Shown here: positions 37,555 to 49,272 of the stretch, in pieces | Numbering within the stretch: position 1 is the stretch's first letter | How the letters are laid out: every line of letters starts with the position of its first letter | DNA from: Zantedeschia hybrid cultivar | Taxonomy: Eukaryota; Streptophyta; Magnoliopsida; Alismatales; Araceae | DNA: 64,000 bases | Direction: 5' to 3' | Assembly: GCA_030544215.1 (NCBI GenBank) | Contig: JARZZO010000011.1 | Location: 18,430,501 to 18,494,500, forward strand | Notes under the pieces: model-generated | Told to the model about the DNA's origin: nothing | Databases searched by the model: none | The model's input: only the letters and a program-made list of their open reading frames with translations | Position numbers and translations under genes: made by a program

Positions 37555-38330
37555 TTTTTGACAGTCCCTAACTACTCTGATTGGCTTAGAAACTTGAAGA
37601 TTGTCCTCAGGTTTGAGCAGATTGCATATGTTCTAAATGATCTGACACCCCCTAAACAAGCATTAGATGCCACTGAATGGGAGATTATTGCTTATGAGAA
37701 GTGGAAGGAGGATTCCACTCTAACCCAATGTTATATGCTCGACTCAATGAGCGATGAACTGTAAAAGCAACATGAGAAGATAGATGTTAGATCCATCTTG
37801 CTCCATTTGCATGAGATCTTTGAAGAAGAGAGTAGGGTTGAGAGATATGAGATATCCAAATCCCTTCTCAGGACTCGTATGGCAGAGGGTCTTCAGTCCA
37901 AACTCATGTACTGAAGATGATAGAGTGGATCGAAAGGTTAGTTGTGCTTGGGTTTCTACTACCCAAAGAGATGTGTACGGACTTTATTCTCGGATCACTT
38001 CTAGAATCATACTCCTAGTTCATTGTTAACCTTAATATGAATAAGATTAAGGGTACACTGGTAGAGCTACTCAACATATTAAAGACTATAAGGACAACCT
38101 TCAGAAAGAAAAATATGTCGTTCTCATGGTTAATAGGACCAACAAGAAGAGGAAGGCAGTCTAGGCCCTTAAGAAAGGCAAGGGTAAGAAGTAGAACAAG
38201 CTAAAGCCACTAAGAAAGAAGGACAAGGGAAAGGGAGTGGAGAAAGGCGAGTGTTTCTACTGTCATCAGAAGGGACACCAGAAGAGGAACTGCAAGGAGT
38301 ACCTCAAGGAGAAGGCTCAAGAAAAGGCAA
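37555..38330 (+). pseudogene. Copia gag (UBN2 type) with zinc knuckle, broken
   Basis: Reads NYSDWLRNLKIVLRFEQIAY and KWKEDSTLTQCYMLDSMSDEL, the start of a plant Copia Gag, then a stop and several frame changes, and ends with a zinc knuckle CFYCHQKGHQKRNC at about 38250-38291 (CX2CX4HX4C intact). Confidence 0.85.
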
Positions 38331-38940
38331 AGCTTAGAGAAGCTTTAAGTATCTATATGATAGATATTAACTTGTATGTTAGATATTCTACATCATCGGT
38401 ATTAGATAATGGATGTGATTCTCATGTTTACAATGATGTGCAAGTACTGACAAGTAGGCGAAAGCTGAGTAGAGACGAGGTGGACTTGAGGCTAGGAAAC
38501 GGCGCAAAGGTTACAACGGTCGCTATAGGGATAATGAACCTCAAGCTTATATATGGAGATTCTTTATCATTAGATGATTGTTATTATGTTCCTAACATAA
38601 TAAAGAGTATTATTTCCATTTCCTATTTAGATATAATTGAGTACAAATTAACTATTGAGAACAACAATTGTTCTATTTATTATAGTAATAAATTAGTTAC
38701 TTCTGCATGTTTAGTCAATAGGTTGTACCTTTTGAATGTTTCTTATCATAATCTCCATATTGATAAACCTCTTAAGAAGAGCAAGTATGGTGTGAATCAA
38801 GCCTATCTTTGGCATTATAGACTTGGACACATTAGTGAAAATAGACTCTAAAGGTTGCATAAGAATAGATACTTAGATCCATTTGATTATGAATCATATA
38901 CAACACGTGAGTCATGTTTGATGAGTAAATTGACAAAGTC
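38331..38940 (+). pseudogene. Copia protease and GAG-pre-integrase segment
   Basis: The protease active site reads LDNGCDSH where LDTGCGSH is usual, so Asp-Thr-Gly has become Asp-Asn-Gly. Then comes LWHYRLGHISENRL (zinc-binding pre-integrase motif), a stop, and ESCLMSKLTKS, at which the pol homology ends abruptly. Confidence 0.8.
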
Positions 38941-39642
38941 TGTAAGGACTGAGGTTTTGGATTCAGTTATTGGATCAGTTTCGGTGTCAGGGCCCTTGGT
39001 TTAAGTCCTTGTGAGTTTGGTGTGTGGGCTCTTAATCGCATCGAGCTGGCTCGACGTGCTTTTGAAAGGCGTCGGCCTTAGGGAACACGATTTAGGAGCC
39101 ATGCTGGTATGCCGCGTGGTCGGGTATTGGGGCGCATATGTATGGCCCCGGTCTTGTCGTCTGAATGGCATCGTGCATGGTCGATACGATTCAAACATCC
39201 GCCAGTGTACAACCCTATCTTGTCATCTGAACCGCATCGTCTTGGGACGACGCGATGTAGATTGGTCGGGGTTGATGCCCCAAGCCATCTCTCCTTTCTC
39301 TCATTCTCTCTTTTCCTCTCTCTCTCTCTCTTCTTCCTCTCTGCCTATCCATCGCCTTCTCTTCCTCTTCCTTCCTCTTCCTCCACTCCGGCTCTCCTCT
39401 ACCACCTCTCACCACTTCCACCACTATCTCCATCGCGGCTTATTCACTTTCCGGACGACGGCCGATGTCTCGGTAGGGTGACGACATCCACGATGGTACC
39501 AACGGCGGCTTGCAATGTGGCGGTTCGGCAACAAGGAGCTAGAAGGAGTTCAAGTAAATAGTAGGGTGACGATTCTCATGTGTTTCGGTTGAGTTATCCA
39601 TGATTTTCTGCTTTGGAGCATACTATGGTTATATGGGGAAGA
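38941..39642 (-). mobile_element. Fragment of the 2.08-kb repeat in place of the Copia integrase
   Basis: This 0.7-kb block matches, in reverse orientation, the right-hand third of the repeat at 41053-43136: both, read from TGTA-AAGGA-TGAGG, continue GCCCTTGGTTT, GCATCGAGCTG-like, ATTTAGGAGCCATGC, a CT-rich stretch and GGGTGACGAT. It begins TGTAAGG and ends inside the repeat. The integrase and the first part of RT are absent. Confidence 0.8.
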
Positions 39643-40810
39643 GGTGTATATGATAGAACCTGAGGGCTTCATTTTCAAAACATTTTCAGATAAAGTGTGC
39701 AAACTGTAGAGGTCCATTTATGCACTGAAACAAATTTTCTAGAATTGGAACATAAGATTTGATGAGGCGATCAAGTGTTATGACTTCATTAAGAGTGAAT
39801 ATGAGCCTTATATGTACAAGAAGACTAGTGAGAGTACAGTTACCTTCTTAGTCCTTTACGTCAATGACATTCAACTTATTGTGAATGATGTAGCAATGTT
39901 GTTGTCAATAAAGATATGGCCATCAAAGAATTTCTCCTAAAAGATTTTGGAAAAGCATCCTACATATTGAGAATACATGTCTATAGGGATAGATCAAAGA
40001 GGATGTGACCCAATCCATGTACATAGATATCATTGTTAAAATGTTTGGCATGAAAAATTTCAACAGAGGTCTCATATCGATGAGACATGAAATTTATCTC
40101 TCTAAAGGACAATCTCTTAAGACTTCCGATGAGAAGGTAGTCATGGATAGAGTATCCTATACCTCTGCTATAGGTTCTATCATGTATACCATGCTATGTA
40201 TTAGGTTTGATGTGGTATTTGCTCTAAGTGTTACAAGCAGATATCAGGCTGATCCATATGATGCACACTAGAAGGTCGTAAAATGTATCTATAAGTACTT
40301 GAGAAGAACTAGGGATATATTTTTAGTCTATGGAAGACGTGACTTGAAGCTACGAGGTTACACTAACTAGAGCTTCTAGTCTGATCTAAATGATAGCAAG
40401 TCTACCTTCAGACTTGTGTTCACTTTGAATGGGGTTGCAATGCGCTAAAAGAGTTTCAAGTAGGAAACACTGCATATTAGATGACAGAAGCTGAATATAT
40501 TGTTGTAGCAGAAGCCGCTAAGAAAGCAGTCTAAATGAAGAAGTTCATTAGCGACCTTGGTGTGATGTCGAGCATTTCTGATCCCATCTCACTGTTGTGT
40601 AATAACAATGAGATGATTACGTAAGCAAAAGAGTCGCGGTCTCATCAGAAGTGGAAGCACATTTTGAGATAATTATTATAAGAGGAGATGTCGTGGTGGA
40701 AAGAGTTCCCTCCACCGACAATATAGCAGATCCACTAATGAAACTATTGACTTAAAACGTGTTTGAGCATCACCTAGAGTCTATGGGTATTCAACATAAG
40801 GATGATTGAC
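39643..40810 (+). pseudogene. Copia reverse transcriptase and RNase H, broken
   Basis: Reads EVYMIEPEGFIF, KVCKL, RSIYALKQ, RFDEAIK, LVLYVNDIQLI (YVDD box changed to YVND), GSIMYTMLCIRFDVVFALSV, then the RNase H segment with YTN-SF, DSKSTFRLVFTLNG, TEAEYI-like and ADPL-like words near 40725, all with stops and frameshifts. Confidence 0.85.
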
Positions 40811-40829
40811 TTTAGTCGAGATAGGAGAT

Positions 40830-43800
40830 TGTTAGTATTAGATGGCCTATAAGCCAATCATATATTATGTACAGTCTTGTTCATTTATTAATAATCATAA
40901 TAAAGTCTATGAATGCGTGCAGTGGTCTTCGAATTATGATAAGATCATAATAATGAGATCGATGACTTATAAACACACATTCTTAATTATTCCTAATTAA
41001 AAGATATTCGAGAAGGACATCAAATATCCGATCAGACTAGTACGGTTCACTCTGTAACAACCCGCCACCCTATAAGCGGGGATCCGATTACTAAATGGGT
41101 ACCAAATCATTAAAATTTAGAGCCAAATTAGGATCTCGATAAGTCTGAAAAATAAATAATAAACTAAGGTAAATATTCCACATTACATTGAATTGTAAAG
41201 GAAGTGCAATAATTAAAGATTATTATAATTCGATTTGACTTAGCAAATAATTCATATTCCAACTGAAAAGAAATAATTAAACATACATGCCTGAAAAGGA
41301 AATAACAACTACATCGGGGCATACCTCGGAACCGTGGCTGCTGGCGCGCAACCCGATACGAAACCCTCCATGCTACACCTGCTTAAAATCCTCACCTGAA
41401 AACCGCAGGATGAGTCTCATCAAAATGGACTCAGTACGGATCCTCTGATCCCTACCACCCACTCACGCACCCACAAGTGCAACAACACAAATAGACAATT
41501 AAATAAGTAAAGCAGTAAATATAGTTCTCAAATTCCGATATGAAACACATGCATTCGAAGATGCAACATGCATAACTCTAAAACCACTCGACTCAATACC
41601 GGAGTCCACAACCAGTGTTCCTGCGAAACACACAAACCATGCAGCCGAACACGAAGAAACACCGACCCGCTGGGACGGAGCATCAATCGCTTGAATAGTA
41701 CACTGGCTACTCCGGCCTGTCTAGCTCTAGGTGGTTCTGCCTCCTCCCAGCCACGAGTGACACTTGCAGTGTACCACTCCCACACCGGTACTAGTTATAC
41801 CCCGAGATACACCAGGTGACCCTCTTTCACTAGGCGTCACCCCACCACTCCCACACCGGCGCTGTGTCACTCCCACATCGGTACAAGGTGTCAAGCGCTG
41901 ACAATTGTCACTTTAGGTCCACGATCGCACAAACACAAGACCGTGCGATCTGGTCACGTGGAAACCCTCGTCCTCAAAGTACGGTTTCGAACATTCATTT
42001 AACCAAATTATCTAATAATGTATACACATGTTAATTGCATGAATTAATGGGGTTCTGTCTTAAATGGCGTTGCCCGTGGCCGACGTCATTCAAGACCTCT
42101 AAACAGGTTATGTGTTCTGCAGCACCGTCGCCTATGAGCAATACTATTCAGCTCTTTATCCTCGCACTGGCCTCGAGGTCCGAGAAAATAGACCGTAAAT
42201 CGCGTCAGTCATGGTCGACATCATTCTAAATGGCGTCACCTGGTCTCGATGCCATTTAACAACCGAAACCGAGGGATCCTACAGCCTCCACCGAGCCAAA
42301 ACTGGGGTCCCTTCTCCCCCAAAAATACTCAAAACACAAGACGATAGGAGAAGAAATCAAATAACCGATTGAAACACACTAAACCTCATTTCATAAAAAT
42401 ACCTATTTTCATTAAAAAGCCCCTTAAAACATGTTTTCTACCCAAAATTCTCCATACACATCGCATGCTTCAAAGCGGGAAAATCATGGTTTTAAATAAA
42501 ACACAACAAGGATCGTCACCCTATCGGTTACTTAAACTTCTCATAGTTTCAAGCCGCCGCCGCTACACCGCAAGTCGCCACCGATACCACCGTGGACGCC
42601 GTCACTCTACCGGAACGTCGTCCGCCGTCTGGAGAGCATTGTGCCGCAGATGAGATGGTGGTGGTAGTGGTAAGGGGTAGGAGGTTGATGGAGTTGAGGA
42701 AGAGGAGGAATGGGGAGAGGAAAGGAAGGAGAAGGGGGAAGGGAAACGGGGCTGTTCGGAGAGAGGAAGGGGAGAGAGAGAGGAATGGGGAGAATGAGGG
42801 AAAGGAAGGGAGGGCTCGGAGCGTCAACCAAAAACTGCTTAAATCGCGTCGTTCCCAGACACCGCCGTTTAGACGACGGGACGGGGTCGTAGACTGGCAG
42901 ATCTCTGAATAGCGTTGGTCATACAAGACGCCTTTCAGACGATCAGACCGGGGCCGTACACTCACGCCCCAACGCTTGCCTACGTGACACCCCCGCATGG
43001 CTCCTAAATGGCGTCCCGCTAGGCCGACGCCGTTCAAAATCGCATCGAGCTGCCCCAGGCCCACAAGGGCCCAAACCAAGGGATCCGATATCGAACCCGA
43101 CCCGATAATCAGATCCGAAACCTCAATCCTTATACATTCCAACTCATGTGATGAGGGTGGCTAGTCTCATAGTCACTTGTCTGGAGACATTATGGTGGAC
43201 CTGTAAGTGCTCATTGGTGAATAGGTTCACTAAACTGATCTGACTTGAATTACTAGATAATAATTTAACTAACTGGAAACTAGTTTGATTTAGTATCACA
43301 ATTGCGTAGTTGGTCTTTGGACCTGAGACACCAAAGATACCTTGTCGGTGGACTCCTGAACTTTGACCTTGGCTAGTGGATCCCTAACCATGGGGTCCCG
43401 ATCAATCAAGTGATCTAGTTCAACGAAATACTTCCGAAGGTGATTGCATGTTCAATACGAGATCATCTGCTTTCAATAATCAGAGAGTGAATATTTCAAA
43501 AATGATGTGCGAAAGTCCCTAGTCAGGACGAAAACTTTATCATAAAAGGAGTTTTTTGATATCATACAACTGCATCGAATCCGTGTGAGCTTACCGGTTA
43601 TGGTTTGACAATTGACCATATCCTAAGTTGACTCGAGAACATTATATGAATGAAAGATTATATCTATGCAGTAATTAATGACGAAAAAGTTCCTTGAACA
43701 GATTGATGGACATCATTATCTTCCAAGATCACGGGGTTTTGCTTAACACCTAACGTGATCGAAGGCCCAACTGATTAATGTGTGTGACATTAATGCGGTT

Positions 43801-44337
43801 GATTAATTAGTTAGTATGTGATATTAACTTAATTAAATAAGTCAGTAAAAAGTTACTGGACTTGATGGCCATTAATTGGACTGGTACTTAGGCCTGGAGG
43901 GTCATACGCGAAAGGTTCTCAGTTTGGGATATTTTAGTAGATTTTATATTTAACCAGGGACTCTTATGAAAAGTTTCGGACATTTAATATAAATAATAGC
44001 CATAAGAGAACCCTAATCCAAGCTCCCAAGTTCTCCTCTCTTTTGACCGCCCCCTCTCTCCTCTTGTCCCGTGCGCCCCGTAGTCGATGCCCTAGGTCAC
44101 CGTTTCTTCGCCGTCTCTACTTCCTGTCTCTCTGGAACTCCACTGGTCGCACGTTGTGGGCACCGTCGTAGTGCAGAAATATCGATGAGCGTGTTGATGT
44201 TGACGAGGAGAGAAGACAATCCCACAACAAGAGGACTGTGTGGATATCATTCGAGGTCGGACACCTATGCAACTGACAGTGTCGCTTCATCGGAACCGAG
44301 CAGTCGCGGATTCGAATCCGCGTAAGGTGATGCTAGA
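40830..44337 (+). repeat. Copia right LTR, split by an insertion and cut at its 3' end
   Basis: TGTTAGTATTAGATGGCC onward matches the left LTR to about 41052 and from 43137 to 44337 (GTGATGCTAGATTA). It lacks the last ~110 bases present in the left LTR, so the flanking sequence cannot show a target duplication. The two LTRs are visibly diverged, an old insertion. Confidence 0.8.
41053..43136. mobile_element. 2.08-kb TG...CA repeat nested in the Copia right LTR
   Basis: Starts TGTAACAACCCGCCACC, ends CCTTATACA, and interrupts LTR homology on both sides. A TG/CA frame of this size without ORFs looks like a solo LTR or non-autonomous LTR element. The flanks (CACTC left; CATTC or TTCCA right) give only an imperfect duplication. 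It contains several GGCGTC-type hairpins (near 42062, 42193, 42224, 42907, 43007). Confidence 0.65.
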
Positions 44338-46369
44338 TTAATATGACGTATATGATGATCGTATCTTATTCTCACTCTAGAGTTTTTTTTCCATGGTCAA
44401 TTTTTTTTTAAAACAATAAAGAAGATTATAGATTGTTTCCAATATCAAAATTTGAACTTATACCTCAAACAAATCAAATGACTAAGTAGATAATTGTCCA
44501 CAACTTCCTAAAAATGAGTATAAAAACATTTTTTAAAGATACAGTCATGCATCTTTGTTACACCTCAGAATATTCAATGTGTCCTTTAACATAAATGTCA
44601 TTTCACTCCACCCACACCCACTTATTCATTATCAACGGTTCATGCACTAAAAAAAAAAAGCAGATGAATAGGATAATCTAATTTCGACCGAAAATTACGG
44701 TACATTTGTCAACCCCACTTTTTTCCTAGAACTAATGCTGTAAGTTTTGGGTTTTTTTGTGCCATTTTGAGTTATAACCAATGTTTAAATTTTGTTAAGA
44801 AGACGTCTCATTTGTCTACAAAGATGGTACACGTGGTGTTATAGTTTTACCGAGGATGCTTTTGCAATTGAATCTTTCGGGAGAAGGCTTTTTGTGCCAT
44901 TTTGAGTTGAAACGAATCTTCTAAGTTTCGTTAAGAAGTTGTTATATTCGTCTAAGAAGAAATACAGGTGGAATTACACATTTACCAACGGCAATGAAGT
45001 TTCGTCATTGAATCCTTTGGAAGGCTATCTTCACAATTAGCTGATTCTTACTTGGCTTCTAATGCAAAAGTCCATCAACGTCCAAAGCTTTAACAAAAAA
45101 AAATAATGCTGAACGTTGACATTTTTTTTTTTTTTTGATTAAAGGCATAATAGACCAAATATATATAGCTTTCTCCGAGTGGGAAGGATTCTATTACTAG
45201 TGATGTCGAGTATTTTCTCCTTAACTAGAAAATTTTTCACCCAAAATCATTATTTCATATCCATGTGGGAGGCTATTAGCCTATTACAATTCAAGAGATC
45301 CTCCCTTGCTCTCTGCAGAGAGCACTCAGCATAGGTTTTTGCAAACTCATGGGTTAACTTTCACATTCTCGCCTGCCTGAAAAGAGGCCTAAGGTAGGTA
45401 CTATTGAACTAAAAGCTCATTGTGAGAACATCTATTATGTTGAATTGGGCAAGATAGGAGAGTCAGTTTCCAGATCCCCGTCTTTCTGATTGCTTCCACT
45501 GGAATCCTTGCCTCGACGAAGCTTGTGTCGCTCGTACGGCCCTCCTCCCTCCCCTACCTTCGATCCTTCACAGGTTTATCCTCTTCCATCTCTTCCCCTT
45601 CCGTTTCTGCTGCTAGTGTTGTTTTTCCCATCTGATCCCCTTGCCCCTTCAAACCTTCCCCTCTCCTCCACTACACCTCTCTTTTTTTCCTGTTTTGATC
45701 AGTAAGGCTTGCCTTACTAGTTTTTGGCCCTATTTGGGTTTCCTTCTCCAGTGATCCCCCCCCCTCACCGGAGGCTCGGCTCCTCGACTCTAGTTCGGCT
45801 GGTGCTATGATTTCATCCTTCTCTCCTCTATGTTCTTCTCCTCCCTGCTTTTGTGTGGCTCTTGTAAGTCGTCTAGTGGGCATCTTCTGACTTGGCTCCA
45901 CCGCTTGGTGGGTGTTGTCGATGTATTAGTGGAAAGATCCTATTCGTGGATCTTGATATATGTTGGAGGTGCTCGAGATTTTGCTTGTCATCCATATGTC
46001 CTTCACCGACGTACGTCTTTGAGTCCTACTGATTTCTACTGCATTGTGGTGCAGTTTTCTCCGGTGTCCTCTTGCTAGCATTATCATGGAGATCTCCTCC
46101 CCTGCCAAAGCTCGCCCCTTACCTCTCTGGCATATGCTTGGCCCTCTGCATGTCCGACGATGGCTTCTTCGGCTTCGGTCATTATCCAAGGTGTATTGTG
46201 TGTTATCCTTCAGTCCATCGTGGCTGCCTTGTTTGTACCCATCTCCTGGCATGGCCGAACATTTGTTCTGCTCCAACCTAAAGTTTGTACTTCTTCTCTA
46301 ACCCTACTGGCCGCCCATGCTCTGTATCACATGTGTATCTTCTTTATGTACTCCATTTCTTTTTAGTTC
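44338..46369. other. Spacer with a tandem ~137-bp repeat, no recognised gene
   Basis: At 44750-45030 two copies of a ~137-bp unit share TTGTGCCATTTTGAGTT, GTTAAGAAG and TGAATC-TTT-GG in order. 45480-46360 has open frames on both strands up to 116 codons, none of which I recognise. Confidence 0.5.
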
Positions 46370-47288
46370 TGATGTAGCCGAAGCTATCACGACCGGATTC
46401 CGAGGCTGGAATCCGAAGAAGTGGATCCAAAGCCGGTTCGGATGGGTGTTATTGAGGCCCGACGGGGATCCGGAAGGCGGAGGAAGCAGAGGCGAAGCCG
46501 AAGGTCCGAATGCCGAGACTGGCTCGGTCGGCGGCTGGCTTGCCCCGGGAAGTTGTGGCCGAAGCTTCTTCGGCCGTTGAGGGGATGGCGCGATGCCGAG
46601 TCTCCTCGACGGCAGGGCAGCCGGCGAACGGCGTCGAGACCAGAGAGAGGAGTCCGAGGTCGGTGGCCGAGACCGACTCGGGAAGGTCGGCGATGATTCG
46701 AACCGAGCTCCTGCAGGAGGGAAAGAAGAAGAAACCGGTCAGCAGGAGTCCCGGGCTCTGGCCCTTAGGAACCCCCTCCGACGGTCAAGTTAGCTCCTGA
46801 AGATGATTCGATTCAGAAGGCAAAAAGTAGCTTTAATGCTAGTTGGACCGTAGTCCTTAAGGGTCTCGGAGGTAAAGAATTGCATACCTTTGGCAATAAA
46901 TAGCGGTGTATTTATAGCAGAGGATAGAGGATGGTTAACGGTGGTAGCCGATATAGGACTAAACGCGGGCTTACTGGTAAACCGCCATAGTACCTGGTCC
47001 GCCACCGGAGTGGGCCGGACTCGGCTATCGGGCCGAAGGGGGTTGGGCCGCTGATGGGCCGAAGCCTGCTGGGCCTTGGGCTGCCATGCTGTTCCCGGGC
47101 CGTAGGCTGGTGGGCCGCTGACGGGCTGAAGCCTGTTGGGCCGGGAGCGACGGTGCCGCTTATGGGCCGAGGGGCTATTGGGCCGCTGATGGGCCGAAGG
47201 CTCCCTGAGGGTCTTGCGCTGCTGCTGCTGGGCTAAACGGGGTTTGGGCTTGTTTTAATGGGCCGAATCGGATTCTGCCTCATCACAT
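46370..47288 (-). repeat. 3' LTR of a second Gypsy-like element, minus strand
   Basis: On the minus strand a purine tract GAGTGGGGGG precedes TGTGATGAGGCAGAATCCG, the LTR start. A TATA box CTATAAATACA lies at 46908-46917, followed by U5-like sequence with TTGACCGTCGGAGG, a phrase I know from plant Gypsy LTRs. The segment 47035-47200 repeats GGGCCGCTGATGGGCCGAAG-like words. The far end near 46370 is approximate. Confidence 0.6.
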
Positions 47289-47982
47289 AGCCCCCCACTC
47301 GTCTTCCTCAGTTCTGAGATGGCGAGAGTATAGCCCGAAGCTAACAGGAGAATATCGTAGCAGGTGTCTTACCCGAAGCTCTGTTCTTTTTCTGTGAGAA
47401 GAGGGTGCCCTCGGTCGGCCGAGGGTCATGCGGTTGCTTCGACTTCGTTCGGAGTGGCGACGAAGGCTAATGGGTTTGAAGGCGAAGGGCCGAGCCCTCT
47501 GACTCGTGTCAGGCTTCATTAAATGGACAGGATGGGCGTCGCTTCGCGAAGAAGCACGGGACACGCGTCGCGCATCCGCCCGCTCTGTGAAAAGCACAGA
47601 AAGATCCTGACCGCTCGCGGGTCGCGGATCGCCTTGGCTCTCTGTCCGAGGCTCCACTTGGATTGCCGCCGCTTCCTTCTTCGGCACGCGGATCGGGACA
47701 CGTGGCGGGCATCCGGGTGATCAGCCGAAGGGTCGGAGCGCCCTCAGCCGTTGATCGCTCTGTTTCAATTCCCGGAGCCTGCCCGTCATTATTGCCGAAG
47801 GACGGTGCACGTGGCGGGCATCCGAGAGGAGCGATGGGACGAAGGGGACGATCTCAGCCGTTGGCTTCGGCGGGAAGCGCTTCGGATGGGGCTTATAAAT
47901 ACAAGCCCTCAGCAGGGCACTGTTCTTCTTCCTGCTGCTTGTAGACACGCTAATTTTGACGTCATTTCGAGTAAATTTCATA
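47289..47982 (-). mobile_element. 3' internal end of the second Gypsy-like element
   Basis: Lies upstream of the purine tract of the minus-strand element, so it is internal sequence. It holds no ORF of its own but a good plus-strand TATA box, GCTTATAAATACAAG, at 47892-47901, facing away from that element. GGCGGGCATCCG and ACACGTGGCGG-like words repeat. Cut off near 47980 by the Tat element. Confidence 0.45.
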
Positions 47983-49272
47983 TCATATAATAATGCCTCA
48001 GAATGGTCTGATAATTAATCATTAATTAATTTTTATTAATCTTTTTGAGTGTCGGGTTTAACAGATGTGTTTAAGTTAATCAATTGAATTGATTTTAGTT
48101 CAATTTTGAGTTAAAATATGAAGAATTCTAAAAGACGTCGACCCAAGTGGACGCCCTTTAGACTTTATTCCTGTTTTAACGTTTGAATTTGAATTTTAAT
48201 TAATTGATTAATTAACTAAAAGGCGTCTGGGAATGTCGACGCGTTTTAGGTTTCCTAAATGGTTTTAACTTCTCCTCCGGATGTTTATCCTTATCTTAAT
48301 TAGTCTAAAAGACGTCTACACAGGTGGACGCGTTTTACCTAATAAAGATAAAGATAAGTTTTCCCGGATGTTTATCCTTATCTTAATTAATCTGAAAGGC
48401 GTCAGCCAAGGTGGACGCGTTTTAGATAATTACAGATAAAGATGAATTAATCAGTAATTATCTGTCGGTTAAGATGGATAAATTCGGAGTTTTCTAATGT
48501 TAATCGCGAACGCAAGAAATGCCTATAAATACCCTGCATGTTGAAGAGTTAAAAAAAAAAAAAAAACAGAATTGAATTGAGTTGAGCCATAGCGTTATAG
48601 CGATTTGAAGATCGAAGCAACAACGTCGTAACGCCGGAGCGCTGCCATTTCCAGAAGTCGGCGTCCTTTCAAGATCTTCATCCTTTCAAAAGCTTCAACC
48701 AATTGGGCATAAGTTTTTCATTACTGCATTTATTTTCATCTTCATTAGTTTTATTTTCTTTTCATATTCACTTCATGCAAACACACACCACAGCATAATC
48801 TTTCAAAAACCTACTTGATCTAAGGGGTTTCAAAGCCATTAAAACAAGTGAGTTTGCTGTTTTAAATATACTTAAAATCATGATTAGTTCAGATACTACT
48901 TCTATTTAAATTCTCATCATAGTTCTTCATTTTTCTTTTTTCTGTCTCTGCTGCACTCAACAACAACAACAAGAGATAAAAAAGGGGAAATCAAGCACAA
49001 CTTCTGGACGATCCTCAACCTCAAACTCAACAGCAAGAACAAAAAGAACGAAGAAAGGGCTCTCTTTCTTCAGCCGGCTGAGGAAGGGGAACCAAGGACT
49101 CAATCTTCCGCATTTTGAAAGGTAGGCGATCATACTCTCTTTTGAAACTTTTAAGTTAAAAGTTTCTGGCGATCACTGCACTTTAGTTGCTGTTTTTAAT
49201 AGGTTAGTTTACACCTAAACAACATAGATATTTCATGTTAATCACACGGTCATTCTAAGCACCTACAGCTTT
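47983..49272 (+). repeat. Tat element 5' LTR (approximate)
   Basis: U3 carries four GGCGTC-type hairpins (48129-48425), a TATA box CCTATAAATACC at 48532, and CT/CAA-rich R-U5. The right end is set by the primer-binding-like TGGCGATCACGGTGGGACTT at 49275, which resembles the TGGCGACTCTGCTGGGGA sites of related elements. The left end is uncertain because the matching 3' LTR is outside the window. Confidence 0.55.

Larger units (their letters stand above)
33666..44337 (+). mobile_element. Decayed Ty1/Copia retrotransposon with nested repeat
   Basis: LTRs in direct repeat at 33666 and 40830, a primer-binding site TGGTATTAGAGC at 35249 next to the left LTR (initiator-tRNA-Met type, standard for plant Copia), gag, protease, RT and RNase H in that order, and a purine-rich GATAGGAGAT just before the right LTR. 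Domain order (RT after the integrase site) identifies Copia. All ORFs are broken, so the element is dead. Confidence 0.9.

Noticed and set aside
42549..43142. 197-codon minus-strand frame in the nested 2.08-kb repeat
   Set aside because: CT-rich low-complexity translation. The homologous fragment at 38941 does not keep the frame, so it is not a selected protein.
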